Below, piece after piece: positions 21,471 through 33,797 of a stretch of DNA of 64,000 bases. The notes under the pieces were generated by a model, which was given only the letters and a program-made list of their open reading frames with translations, did not search any database and was not told the DNA's origin. The translations under genes were made by a program, and so were the position numbers. The DNA is from Heterocephalus glaber (Eukaryota; Chordata; Mammalia; Rodentia; Bathyergidae). Where the stretch lies: NCBI RefSeq assembly GCF_000247695.1, contig NW_004624732.1, forward strand, positions 40,380,444-40,444,443, read 5' to 3'. How positions within the stretch are numbered: position 1 is the stretch's first letter; each line of letters opens with the position of its first letter.

Positions 21471-23960
21471 ACTCTATACCATTTCTCTGAGAAAATCTTG
21501 ACATATTCTTAAAAATCATAGTTGTACTCATTATTTTACCAAAAGATGAGCTTTGTGTGGTAAGGAACTTTCAATGTCTAGCTCTGTAGTGTATCTCTAG
21601 TGGCAAGCACAACACCCTTGTAATGAGGTTATGAGAAAATATTAATATATGTTCTTATTTCCTGATAAATGACCTTTCACTAAGTTTGTTAAAGGCATGC
21701 ATAGGGAAATACAATGATAAAATATCAAATGCTTTGTTTTCACTTTATAAAATAGGTCCTAGAAACATACAGTGCAAATAATATTTCTAAAAGACGAGCA
21801 AAAATTGTTGCATAAACTTTTTTTTTTTTTTTTTAGAAAATAGTAGTATTAAAAATCAAGAACAAAAAATATAGCAAACTAAATTCATGTCAGAACAACA
21901 GTTGGCAAGACCATACTCCTCAAGTAAGCATTGTTCATTCTGGCAAAGATGAGGAACCTAGAAATTCATACATGCATCTGAGGGTGGTGATGAATACTGT
22001 CCACCTGGGTGTGCCAGAGTCTTCCCTGAAATGCTCAGTTGCCACTGACTGTCAGTGTCATGGATCCATTGGAATGCAGAGTTTGCACCTCCTGGCCTCA
22101 CCTTGCCATTCACGTGGGCACCCTGTGTTTCCTACACGGAGTGACTTCCATCTGTTCAGCCTATTCCACCAAGTGCCTCTGCTCCATCTGATACTGCAAT
22201 ACTGCAGTGTGCATGGGTATGAAGATATTAGGGTATAACGTAATGTGTCTTCTACTTTCCTCTAATCTCATATGCTTCAATAATATGAATCATACATGCT
22301 CTGTAGCTTCATCTTATATCTCAGTAAAAATAGTGGGGAAAGTGGGAGGTGGGAAGTGGAAGACATATGTCCAAAATAATGTTGCACAGTTTGTAGATAC
22401 TTCTCAAGTAGGCTATACTTAGTAGAGTGTATTGGATGTTGGACATATCAACAACTTTCAGTTCTACTAGTAACATTCATAAATTCACTTCACAGCTTTG
22501 CTCTTTTATTTTTCCTGCATGATCAATCCACAGCTGTTTGATTTTCTGTTCCTTCTTTTTTCAAAATCATCTGAGCATTAAAACATAGCAACTGTCACAG
22601 AACTTACTGCCAGGGCAGTGGTGTACACACTTGGTTATATAATCAAGCAGTAAGCACATTCTTATAAAGAGTATGTTTTTATGTATGAATGTAAAAGAGT
22701 TCTGTTTTAATTATTTAATACTTATAAACCATTAATTAAATTATACCATTATAATAGTAACCATTAATTAAAATATCTAAGCAAAAACCATTATTATAAT
22801 TTTATATAAATATCTCATTTTCAAAAGGATATATAATAGCATCAGTTATTTTGCTTTGATTTTTTATCAAAAAGAGGACTAAAATGTGCACATATTCTGC
22901 TCTGCATGTCACCTTCTACTGTACTTTTAGCCACATTTATTTGTGCATACACATTCTAAAGCTGCCATTCAATATTTCTCTTTGATTTGTTGTATTTTTG
23001 TAATGTAAATATATAAATTCTTTATAATTTTGTAACATAAGAATTCTGAAATATTAACTGTCTCCTGTTTGAGATTTCAATTTGAAATCTTCCTCATAAA
23101 TACCTTTTATGTTTGTACTTTTTTCTAGTTATAAAGATTGAGACAATATTTATTTTTATATACAGGCAATAAGTTACATAAACAAACTTCTAAGGTCACA
23201 ATATGCAGGGCTTTATTTAATCACGTAGTGAAATTCTGCAGTTAGTCCATGTCTATTTTACCTCTCACATCTAAATTTTGAGGATCAATATTTGTAATAC
23301 TCAGTGTTATTAAAAAAGATGCAATTCTTCAATAATTTTTAAAATATTGTGAGGTTTATTGATTACAGCATAATATTTAGAACATGATTATCTTTCTACT
23401 TAGCTATAAAGACTATTACCTTTAGATAAAATATTCATTAACTCTCATCTTTTCACTTTAACTTTTTAACGTATTTTATCTCCACTTCTTTCACATTTTC
23501 CGAGTAGGAAATTTTTCTTTTCCTTCTTATTTTAACAATTGTTTTGGACAGTATTCTGGATTTTAAAGTTCTCTACTTTGTTCAGGTTGTTACTCAAGGA
23601 TTTGTCCTAATTCTTGAAACAGAGAACTCTTGGGGTTATTTTTACTACTTCTTACACTATGGCTCCTATATTATGTACCATATAATACATGTTTAAGCAA
23701 ACCCCAATCACTCATCAAAAGTCTGCTATATAATAATAAATATTTTATTTATACATAATTCAAAACTCCAATTTTCATGATTTTTATCTTCTCAATCATG
23801 TCAGTAGGGAAAACAACTAGTCCTAAATTCAAATTCTGGATTTTGAAGCTTGCTGCCATGCAACAATTATGTGTTTGTTTTTTTCCGCTTTAGGAGAAAC
23901 ACTACTTCTCTCAGAACAAGATTCTAAATTCAACACAATAATCCTCTGAAAAGTATTTGA
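21471..23960. other. Unassigned sequence
   Basis: Includes a T-run at 21820-21834, a richer-GC block at 21970-22210 that has an 88-codon frame with no recognisable domain, and very AT-rich text from 22680. No gene supported. Confidence 0.45.
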
Positions 23961-23965
23961 GTCTG
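23961..23965. repeat. LTR target-site duplication, left (GTCTG)
   Basis: Five bases repeated exactly at 24361-24365, directly outside the TG...CA ends of the LTR. Five bases is the usual length for ERVL/MaLR. Confidence 0.85.
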
Positions 23966-24360
23966 TGTTATGGCTTGTGTCTAGTTGTCTCTCCAAAGCC
24001 TCAGGTAGTCAAGGCGGGGCTTCTTCAGAGGTGGCTGGATCTAGATAGAGTGTGTGATTGATTCATGGATTAAGGGTATGTGATTACTAAATCAGTCCAT
24101 TGATTGGTTTGGCACCGCCCTAATCCTGGTAGCCTCCATAGAGTACAAAAGGGACAGGAAAATAAAGCTGCTAAGATCCCTTGTAGTTTTTGCTGCTTCC
24201 ACCACTATGAACTGTTGTCCCTCTCCCATGTGCCACCCTGCCTTGGAGCCAGCCAATTATGGACTTGAAACCTCTACAGACTGTGAGCTAAATAAATCCT
24301 TCCTCCTTCAACTTTGGGTGTTGGGTATTTTGTCTCAGCAACAAGTAAAGTAATAAGACA
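23966..24360 (+). mobile_element. Solo MaLR (ERVL-MaLR) LTR, complete
   Basis: A 395 bp LTR starting TGTTATGGCTTG and ending TAATAAGACA, with TG...CA termini and a 5 bp duplication on each side. The 3' part has a polyadenylation-like aataaa in 'gctaaataaatccttcctcc' and the MaLR-type end 'ggtattttgtctcagcaac'. No internal sequence adjoins it, so the provirus has been reduced to one LTR, presumably by recombination. The complete ends and duplication suggest moderate age. Confidence 0.88.
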
Positions 24361-24365
24361 GTCTG
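24361..24365. repeat. LTR target-site duplication, right (GTCTG)
   Basis: Partner of 23961-23965. Confidence 0.85.
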
Positions 24366-24499
24366 TGAATATCCTTTAAAACTTGACAAGTGGACCTGAC
24401 TACTGCAGGTTTGAATGCTAAATGCAAAATTTATATTTTGAATTCTTTTTATTGTTTAGTAAAGTACTATGAGTGTTAGATTATAACCAATATGCAAAA

Positions 24500-24640
24500 T
24501 AACACCTTGTAGTAGGTATTATTAATTTAGCTGATAAAGAAACTGAAGGTTGAAGAGTTTCATGATTTTTCTAAGATCATTGAAGAGGCAAAATCCAAAT
24601 TCAAAATCAAGTCTCTCTGATGCTAAAATTCATTGATGTT
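24500..24640 (+). mobile_element. MIR SINE
   Basis: The MIR core order is clear: 'gtagtaggtattattaattt', 'gataaagaaactgaaggttg', 'ctaagatcattgaagaggc', 'aaatcaagtctctctgatgc'. Ancient and diverged. Confidence 0.75.
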
Positions 24641-26273
24641 TTTAGATTCACCTGCTTCCTCTATTCTTAGGCATTTTCTTCTGTAATATGTCCCATATAC
24701 AGCATTAATATTTCTTACCATCAACAACACAAAGTATTAACGTTAAAATATAAAGCAACTATGTATCATCATATACTCTTAATTTTACATTTCTAAGGCA
24801 CTTTGTTATTTGAAATCAAATGATTTTTTCAGAATCATTCTTTGATAGTTACGTATTTAAATGCAAATATTTGAGCCCCAGCACACACATACACATAAAT
24901 GTGTAGAGAGACTTGTGATGCACATATATGCGCATATACAAGGGTTTGTTTCATAGGCATAACACATTTGTATGTTAATATGTATAGATATGTCATAAAT
25001 ACATACAGTGAAATACTATTGTCTTGGTACATCCTGATACTTCTAAACAAATAGAGGGGTTAAATTAAATTTCCATCTTGCAGAAATAAAATCTGTGTGA
25101 TCACTAAAGAAAAGATAAGAAGTCATTATAGTTAAGTGAAATGAGTAGACTTCTGCTCTGCATTTAAATTGATTGAATATTCAGAAGTTTTAAATCAAAA
25201 CAAGTCACATCAATAGTCTGAAAAATCACTTTTTAATCTACTTTTAAATGTTTTCTTTTTAAAATACTGAAAATCTAAATGTTCATATATTTTAGAAAAA
25301 TTATGTATTGAAGATTGTATTTGTATATATTTACATGACCAATGGCAAAATATTTTTCTGAGTGAAGGTTGAATAGTACTTCAAAATGTTATAACTTCTC
25401 AATTTCAAGAAAAGTATACATGCATTTAAAAGTAAAATATTAAAAAGCAAATTCAAGTATCTTACACATATAAATATCTAACAGTTGTAAGTCTACTTTT
25501 GACCCTTAAGTAATTAATAGAAATAATTATGAACAAAATATTGCATTGACATCACTTTCCCAGTATTACTTTTTCTGATTATTTAAAATTTCAAAAAATT
25601 TAATTTGGGAAAATTTTACATTAAATGGAGATTTCAAACCAAGGAAAGAATATTACTGGGATATATCTCCATTTAAAACTCTATCTGGCAATTAGCAGAA
25701 CTTCAATAAGAGATCTTCATCGTAACAAAATAAAATTTGGTTGAAAAAAAAATCTATAACTAAAATGATTAGGACATCATATTTAGTTACTAATGCAAAT
25801 TAAATAGAAATAAAAAATAAATTTTGTGGAGCCAAATTTTAAGATCTTGGGACATCCTTCTTCTTAATAACTTAATGAATTCTTAGAGTTAATCTTGTTA
25901 CACATTCACAAAATTGTGCACACCTTTTAGGAGCTCTCCAATAGTTTTTATTTTCCTTTGTAGTATATATTATCAGTGAGCCATAGGACTGCATTTCAAA
26001 TTCTTTTTTCTATACATTTTTAACAACCATATGCCAGAACTTCCTATTTACTCAAATATTTATTGAATGTTTACTATATGGAAGTTGACATGTAATTTAT
26101 CATTGAAATGGAGGCACTTTAGAGAGTGAAAAAGAGTGTTGCTAATGATTATTTCAAGTGAGCAAGCGTAAAACACGACAGTCCTGGCCACTTTAGTGGA
26201 GGTAGGAGGTCTATCCATATACTAGGCACAAGTCAACATAATTCTTTCCTCATGAACTACGCAGTCTAACGTA
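24641..26273. other. Unassigned AT-rich sequence
   Basis: No gene seen. Bases 26050-26260 (aaatatttattgaatgtttac) may be a minus-strand L2 end, weakly supported. Confidence 0.45.
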
Positions 26274-26815
26274 CAGTTGATCCTTAGGCAACAAAAATTT
26301 GAACTATTGCAGTCCATTTAGAGGTGGTTTTTTTCTGAGATTTATAGCAATTTGAAAAGCACATACTGGATAACTTAAATATTTGAAAAAAAAATAAGGA
26401 AAGTTTAGGTATGTCATGAATGGATAAAACAGATAGAGACCAATAGTCTATTCCATTATTTACTACTATACGATACACACAAATTCATTATAAAAAGTTA
26501 AATGCATCAAAACTTACATGAGTATAAAATATATCTGGCACCGTTTGCAGTCCTGAGAAATGTAGAGATGTAAAATGCCGTCGCAAATTGCAACTCCTAT
26601 GCCTGCTGTGTCAAATGTGAGCAGCTATCTTTGTACTTAATTGCCTACAATAGTAAAAGCTAATTTTTCATGGTTCTCATGTATTTTTTCACCTTGTATG
26701 GTACCTATAACATACAAAATACTTATGGATTCCATATGTTATCAATAGGCTTTTCTCCAAGAGCACACAATCAGAAGTTAAGTTTTGGTGGAGTTAAAAT
26801 TACATGTGGATTCTA
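26274..26815 (+). mobile_element. Tigger-type DNA transposon, 5' part
   Basis: Starts at the terminal repeat 'cagttgatccttaggcaac' next to a TA. It continues with 'ggtatgtcatgaatggataa', 'tttactactatacgataca' and 'ttataaaaagttaaatgca', a recognisable non-autonomous Tigger (Tc1/mariner superfamily) sequence. It breaks near 26815, where the YBX1 retrocopy begins, and resumes at 28043. Confidence 0.7.
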
Positions 26816-26869
26816 ATCCAGAGGTGGAGAGCAGAGTTTACTCCTAAGCAGTCCCTGAGCTGCCACTGG

Positions 26870-28035
26870 ATTAGTTACCATCATACCCTAGGAGGAGTCC
26901 CAGTTGACTTAGGATGGTCTCAGTCAAAATTACCATTACCATAACCATGACCATCAAGGAAGATGTATTTGCACACCAGAATGACATAAAACCACCTTGA
27001 AGACCTTCACAGTGTAAGTGATGGACAGACCGTGGAGTTTGATATTGTTGAAGAAGAGAGAACAGAGGCACCAGATGTTACACTAATGTTTTAGGCCATG
27101 GTGGAGTTCCAGTGTAAAGCAGTAAGTAAGTGGTAGACCTTAACCATTATAGATGCTATTACTGTACTAGGGGTCCTCCATGCAATTGGCAGCAGAATTA
27201 CCAGAAAAGTGAGTGGGAAGAAATTGAAGGATCAGGACCAAAGATAGCCCTACCACATATGAAATTTCCTTCCTTAATACCCACAGAGACCCGCTGGCCA
27301 TTTGTTACAGCACACTAACCCTCCAGTGCAGGAACAAGTGATGCAGGGTGTTGACCACCAGAGTGCAGGAGGACAAAGTAGACCAGAAAGATAGAATACC
27401 CATCAGCATTATACATTCTCCTTGCCAAAGACAAGCTGGAGCAGACAGCACTGAAAAGGATAAGGAAAATCAAGGGGTGAGACACAAGGTCACTAGCCAT
27501 CTCAATGCTGTCGGCACTGCAAGTACAGCTACCTAGGACAGATGCCCAGAAAACCCTCAAACACATGATGGATAGGAGAGAAAGGCAATTGATCTATTTG
27601 CTAAGAACTCATCACCTCCTAAAGGAAAGCAGGGCAGGGCTGAATACACGCCAATTTACTGTCTCTACCAGTATCTAGATAAGCAACAAGAAAAAATGAA
27701 TATGAAATTATAGTGATAAAAAATGAACTGAAGTTGGAACTAAAGGCCATTGCTTTTTGCCCAATGATCAAATGACAGGAAATGTATGTATTAACTATGC
27801 AGCATGAGTTTTTAAATTTTTACCTCAAGTTATCTCTTTTTGCTGGTAACTAACATATATTTAATCCTTATTTTTATCAAGATACTTTAAAAGTTTTAAA
27901 ATTATCCCATATCTGGTAAAGCAAAAATTCTTTTAACCTTAATTTTTGTTTGTAATAGAATTCTACAACTAGTTTTTAAAATGCCAACCAACTATATGCA
28001 AACACTTGTTAAGAAAGGTCTTAAATATATTTTTT
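26870..28035 (+). pseudogene. YBX1P: YBX1 (Y-box binding protein 1) processed pseudogene
   Basis: An intronless, decayed copy of YBX1 mRNA. The parent encodes a cold-shock-domain protein that binds RNA and DNA. Seen in order: 26950-27070, the end of the cold-shock domain (K-E-D-V-F-A-H-Q, then V-E-F-D-type codons); 27130-27240, the N-H-Y-R...R-G-P-P...Q-Q-N-Y-Q-K-S-E stretch; about 27445-27480, the D-K-E-N-Q-G region; a stop-equivalent near 27640; then the 3' UTR, with 'ttgctttttgcccaatgatc', 'actatgcagcatgag' and the terminal 'gaaaggtcttaaata'. Stops and frameshifts occur throughout. The Q-Q-N-Y-Q string favours YBX1 over YBX2 or YBX3. The 5' end is uncertain and may reach 26816. No function is expected. 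Confidence 0.85.
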
Positions 28036-28042
28036 AAGTTTA

Positions 28043-28110
28043 CACAGATTTTCAACTGTGCAAGCTTAAGAACCTCCAAACTCTACATTTTTCAAGGATA
28101 AACAGTACAA
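28043..28110 (+). mobile_element. Tigger-type DNA transposon, 3' end
   Basis: 'agattttcaactgtgcaagc' followed by 'caaggataaacagta' corresponds to the 3' terminal part of the same Tigger family, whose end is the reverse complement of 'tacagttgatccttag...'. It completes the element begun at 26274, with the YBX1 retrocopy lying between. Confidence 0.62.
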
Positions 28111-28555
28111 ATTAGAGCCTCAAAAAGAAAAAATATTTTTAAGGGCATATATAGGGTGCTTAATTGTTGAACAACATGGGTATTGTGAATGGGATGGGGT
28201 GATCACATCATTCTGAGAGGAATTATTGAAGTTGAAATATGAAACAGAAGAAAACTATCAATGAGGGAGAACAGATAATGTAGCCAAGTCCCAGGTGACC
28301 TATTTGGAAAAGAGTCTCCAGACATAAGAAATCAGGTATGCAAAAGCCTGAGATAAGACAGCTTAAATACATCTTCAAGTCTCAAGAATAGCACAGAAGT
28401 CCTTGGAAACCATAGGCCAGATCATCCAAGGTTTTTAAAGAAACAGCAAAACAAAAATTTTTAATTAACTGTAATGTACAGCCTTCAAGAAGAGAAGGAT
28501 TAGGTTTAAGGTTAGGGTTGAGGTTAGAGTTAAATATAAGAAATGTGATTGAAAA
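28111..28555. other. Unassigned sequence with a telomere-like patch
   Basis: Mostly unassigned. At 28498-28533 several GGTTAG-like units follow one another imperfectly. Confidence 0.5.
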
Positions 28556-28872
28556 ATATGGTGATTATTATATTAAAAATTTATTCCAGTAAAAGACACA
28601 TTGCAATTAATCCCTCTCAAAATATCCCCACTCACTTCAAATACACCTTTTCCATCATTCTTTCCACTTTTTGAAGAAGTTCTGGCAGTTTTCATCTGAG
28701 TATCTTTTGTTGCAAAATTGGGGCTGCCTCAATGTCCCGAATCAATACGAAAGATTTACATTTTCTATTCATTTTTACTTTGTGGAAGAGCCAAATGTCA
28801 TACGGAGCCAGATCTGGTGAATATTGATGAGGATAGACCACAATGTTTTTGCAAGACTGCCTTTCTGTTGGA
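28556..28872 (-). mobile_element. Mariner transposase remnant, minus-strand half
   Basis: On the minus strand it reads like the C-terminal part of a mariner transposase: S-P-D-L-A-P-Y-D-I-W-L-F, which contains the last catalytic Asp, followed by K-V-K-M-N and R-D-I-E-A-A. The usual ending ...Y-F-E-G-D is decayed. An eroded terminal repeat seems present at 28556-28590. Stops interrupt it. Confidence 0.7.
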
Positions 28873-28879
28873 TGTTACT

Positions 28880-29080
28880 GAATAGCAAAATTCATGGAAT
28901 TGTTGACCATGCTTCATTAAGATATGAAGGAAGACTTCAAGAACTGCTTTGAAAAGTGACAAGAACAATGGAAAACTTTATTTTATGTGAGGGGGATATT
29001 TTGAGGGGGATTAAGGGTACTATATCTTTAATAAGTTTTAAAAACTTAAATTCACTGAATATTTTGATCATACCTCATAT
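28880..29080 (+). mobile_element. Mariner remnant, plus-strand half
   Basis: Plus-strand 'gaagacttcaagaactgctt' then 'gatattttgagggggatta' correspond to mariner transposase E-D-F-K-N-C-F and the terminal F-E-G-D region. The 3' terminal repeat follows at 29055-29080 (attttgatcatacctcatat). It is oriented opposite to the half at 28556-28872. Confidence 0.68.
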
Positions 29081-32000
29081 TACTCAAGACTGCTATATGG
29101 AGCATAATTTATACGGTTAAAAATAGGATTTGAAAATATCTGTAATTGTATTTCAAACTAAAGATTATAATGATTGGCCAAAGATACTTGTAATGGTGAT
29201 GTAGAAAATGCATAGACTAGACACATTTTGGACTAGAACTAAATAGAGCATATTTTTAAAACTTTGAAGTACCTCAAACTCTTGAAATTAAAGTCCAAAC
29301 TACCTTTTAACTATCTTCAGCATACATATATATTATGGATACATTAAATTCAACAAATCTAACATTAAATTTAAGATAATGTTGTCAAAATCTGTTAACC
29401 CTCTGGTGTGTTTTATGTCACCACTAATTTCCTACCTAATTCAAGGTATATACCAGAATTACATGAAGCTATTCCCTCCCTCCACTTAGCAAAAATACCA
29501 CCAATTCCTGTACATTTCATTCACTAATTCTCTGAAATCAAGTCTCTCTATTCAGCTTCCCTGGTAACACTATCTTTTATCTGGATAGTGTCAATAATGT
29601 TCCATTGGTAGCATTTTCAAGAAATAAGTGTTTTAAGTGTTTCTTCAATTCCACATTTTCTCCTATTTTTTCCCAAGTCACATGCACTAAAGAGAAAAAT
29701 TAGGGCTAGTTCTTAGTTAAAAGTTCTTTAAAACCATAATTTCCTTTGGTCTCAAGAGTGTGAGACAGGTTTTTTCCCTCTTTCAAGAACGACAGAAGTC
29801 CACTATTAGAGGGGATTGCTTGCTTGAGTTTTCTTTTTGTTGTATGTTAATAGCAGAATACTTAGCTTAAATCCATAGTTTGGATGTTTGTTGTTATTTT
29901 GTCAAAATCAGATTGAATCGTCTTCTCCAGATCCTCTGAATCTACTAAACCACAAGAACTAGAGGTCACTGAAAAAGAACAAAATTTAGTGTTTATCTTG
30001 CAACTAGTTCTGCATTTTTTTACTCCTTAAAGAAGTAGATAATATACCCATGTGGCTCTAAGTTTGGAATAAAGGGTAAATATATTTGTGTTGATGTGTT
30101 CATATCATAGCCTTAGAGTAGAAATAAAAATCTCTAGAATCTATCACCCAATTTATTTTCAGAGATTTTTTATGAAGCTGATATAAATAAAGCCCATTTT
30201 GTTTTGTATTTATAAATAAACTACAATATCAAATTTTCTCTATTTTGAGAAATTTGTTTTTACATTCCCTTTCTTTTGTTCAAAAGCCTGTATATAGTGT
30301 GTGTTTAATCATATCTAATTATTTCTTCCAGGAAAATATAAAATTTCCCAAAATAATCCAGTAGCAAACAAAGGTTTCTTGTTTTGTGTTCTTAATTCTT
30401 GATACTATTAGTATTTTCTTTTACTACATAAAGCAAAAATGATTAGAAATGAAGATAATTCAAAGGGCTAAAAGAGAGTTAAATCACACTATTAATATTT
30501 TCCTTATATATTAAAGGCATTAAAACTAGAAAATTTCTTTTTAGCAAATATTTAGGTTAAAATAGGACTAAGGTCCTGGGATAGAGATTGTATCATTTGA
30601 CTAAAGTGTTTAAAAGAATCAGGAACTTCATTTCATTGGTAAGCAATGAAAGTCTGTTATGTAGTGTCTTCCACTAAAATGAATTAAAGAGTAATTTGAG
30701 GAAATACAAGATAAGCATTGTCTAAAATATCACCACTAAATTCTACCAATATTGGAACTCTTGCTCCCAACGTTAAGGAGAGATTTCCTATAATTACAAA
30801 GCCAATGGACCTAGGTGAAGAAATACAATAAATCATGGGAATTTTTAGCCAGAAGAAATTAAGTAAACATGTTAAGGAAGATGTAGTAAGTATTGTTTTC
30901 TTAATTGCATTCTCTATTTTGTAGTTCAGAAAGAGCAAATCCCTAATAACAGCCAACCCCATTACTTCTTGATGAGCGGCTTAACCCCTCTTCCTTTGAA
31001 TTTTTTTTGTCTTCAGACATTATAGGCAGGAAATGAACAATCTAGCAGTATGTTTAAAAGATAAGAACTCACAAAAGTTCCTTTCACCTTGGAAGATGTA
31101 GGTGCCCAAATGGAAAATGTAGTGGAGGAAAAACATAGAAAGAAAGAGGAGTGTATTTTCTTGTGTGTTACAAGCACTGACATGTTATAGAAGTAGGAAT
31201 TTCAGTTAGAAAATCCACATGTTCTAGAAGAATTGCAGTCAATGATGAGATCATAAATACAGAAAATCAGATCAGAAGACGTATACCAACCAGCCTTTTA
31301 GCTGCAGGATGAGAGAAGGTATTTGAGAAAAATCAAAGCAAACAATATATTTTACATGTTTCTAGTATTATAGTAGAAAAAAGAAACTTTATTTGAAAGG
31401 CTAAGGAAAAGAATGTGCTTCTAAATATATGTTATAACAGAAAAAAAAGTTAGAAAATCGCCTTATATTGAAAGTCCATAGAATGCCAAATTAAATAAAT
31501 TTAAGACTGCTATGAATGAGCAGTCACTCAAAATTTAAAATGCTAATAAAAAAACAAGAGTGAAATTAAACAGATATTTGAGGTAAGAAAGAACTAAGAA
31601 AAATTCACATGGAATATTAAAATGTATAGCTGATAGAGTAAAGAATACAATTGCCATTTTTGGAACACCAAGTTAGCAATTGGAAAGAAAAATTCAAGCC
31701 AACTAGATAAATTTCTAAGAAGTGATTCAAGGAAAATAGAAATGATATAGAAGAGAATGACTTACTAAATTATAAAATAATTAAAATATTAGACAAAAGC
31801 AGTTATCAAAAGTATAGGTTCTATATTCTTCATAAATGCTGACAGCACTACAATAAACAAGACTAAGTGTACTTGTTATACTATAAGAATAGTTAGTGAG
31901 ATCAACTCAAATTAAACATGCTCTTACAGTTCTTATACTATATAACTATAATCATATGAGCTTCAAGACAGTAAAATACAATTATTTACAGAGGAACAAA

Positions 32001-32425
32001 TCACACTAACTTTGCACACCTCTAAAAATAATAGAATCATGCAGGTTTCTCTTCACGTAAAGAAAAGTTAACACTGGTGCTTATCCAATTTGACACTAGG
32101 TTTAATGAAGCAACTTATATATACAGGTATTTTTATATGTATATGTATCATGCACACTGCATGTCATTCAAAATAATTGATTTAACATTTATTTATAGAG
32201 ATATTTCTTGGGTGAAATTAGCTTCCATTATAAGTGATTGATATGCTAATATTTTATTAATGAAAATATCTGCTATAATTTTGAATTTGAATGATATGTC
32301 ACTATAATTACATAGAGTAGATAAATAGCAATATTGCCTTTACTGTAACAAAATTAAGCAATTCATTAACCTGGGATCTGTGTGGCCACATCAGCATTTA
32401 ACATTTGGTCAGTCCTCCAGTAATT
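29081..32425. other. Unassigned AT-rich sequence
   Basis: About 3.3 kb without a recognised gene or repeat. Bases 29400-29600 are pyrimidine-rich and may hold old L2. A-rich text from 31300 to 31900 could be ancient LINE but cannot be assigned. Confidence 0.45.
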
Positions 32426-32488
32426 ATATCTCTATCTCTATCTCTCATCTGTATGTATATCATCTATATTTATATCTATCTATCTATA
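32426..32488. repeat. (TATC)n-rich microsatellite, interrupted
   Basis: TATCTC units followed by TATC units with interruptions. Confidence 0.88.
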
Positions 32489-33797
32489 CAAACTGCGTAG
32501 CGAAGTGAGCAACAATTTTCACAATAAACTTTGTAGTAAATTTTTAACAAAAGAAAGACGAGTCTTATATGCAATAGCTATTTTCTGCATCAAGATAATT
32601 GGCTGTATATGTGCATTTCTCAGTTAGCAGAAACTTTTAAATACAGAATTAAAAGTTCTTTTTAGTTTTGCCTAAAGATGCATGGAAAAACTTGAAAAGT
32701 TTCCAGTGAAACATGATTAGTCAAATACAATATTCATCACCCACTCCTTCAAAGTAAAAACGTTAACACACACATACATTCCCACTCACACAAATTCAGA
32801 AAAAAAATGAAATTCTAGTAGAAGTGTCAACATCTTGAAGCTTGAATTTTGACATACTAGTGATAAGAACCTAAGAAGCACAAATACTAAGTAGCTATAA
32901 TTTTTCTACTCAAAATCCTAGAAAATCCTAGGAATTAAAGCCACAGGTATCAACGATAGTAGGGTCTGAGTAGTTCCGAAAAACAGAAGGATTACCTGAA
33001 AGTCTGATTGAGAAGCCCTGACATATGCTGACAGCACAAGGTATACTATGGAAAAATTGAATCAGAGAAATTCTACATTTTAAATACCAGCCAGAGGTAA
33101 AGGTAATAGCACCAAAAGAGGTGAGAAAGGAAGGAAACACATCCCTAGCTGAGATATCCCATTATCGCTGTCAACAGACAGCTACATAACACTGTATATT
33201 TGAGGCGTAGCTCCAAAATGAAAAGCCCAGACAGAAAGAGTAAAATATTGCTAAGGAATATAAAAGAAATCACAGAAAATATAGGAAACAACATTAATTT
33301 ATAAAATAAAAGCGAGGTGCTATAATGTTCCCAAAAGAGCATCAGAAAATTAAAATATGCTAGCAGAAAAAGGTAAAAATCAAAAGAAACACTGAAAGCT
33401 AAATTTGAGCAAATATTCCAGAATACGTAACAGTGAAGTATTTCTTTAGAAATATGATGCTACCAAATGTTACTTCCTTGAATATTTTGGGGGAAGTACT
33501 GAGAGGAAATATGCTTATCTCTCAATATACTATTACAGTAAAATAGTGATATATACCATAAACAAAGGAGAGAAAATAGAGATTATGTATAAAATGAGAG
33601 ACTAGAAATTTTTATAAGAACAGAGACAACAATAATATTTTACATGTTTTTATCACCATTAAAATGTACATAATGACAATAATAATGTGAAATGTGAATA
33701 TACAATGAAATACGATTGGAAGAATGAGGTAGGAGATACACACTGACCCTGAACTTCTGCAAGCTATGTAAGAAAGTCAAAGCCAATCTTATTTCTT
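32489..33797. other. Unassigned sequence
   Basis: No gene seen. 32930-33450 is A-rich with slightly higher G+C and may be old LINE-derived DNA, not assignable. Confidence 0.45.

Noticed and set aside
27130..27318. Short YBX1-like open frame as a possible functional exon
   Set aside because: It sits within a continuous intronless copy with stops and frameshifts on both sides and a following YBX1 3' UTR, so it is a processed pseudogene.
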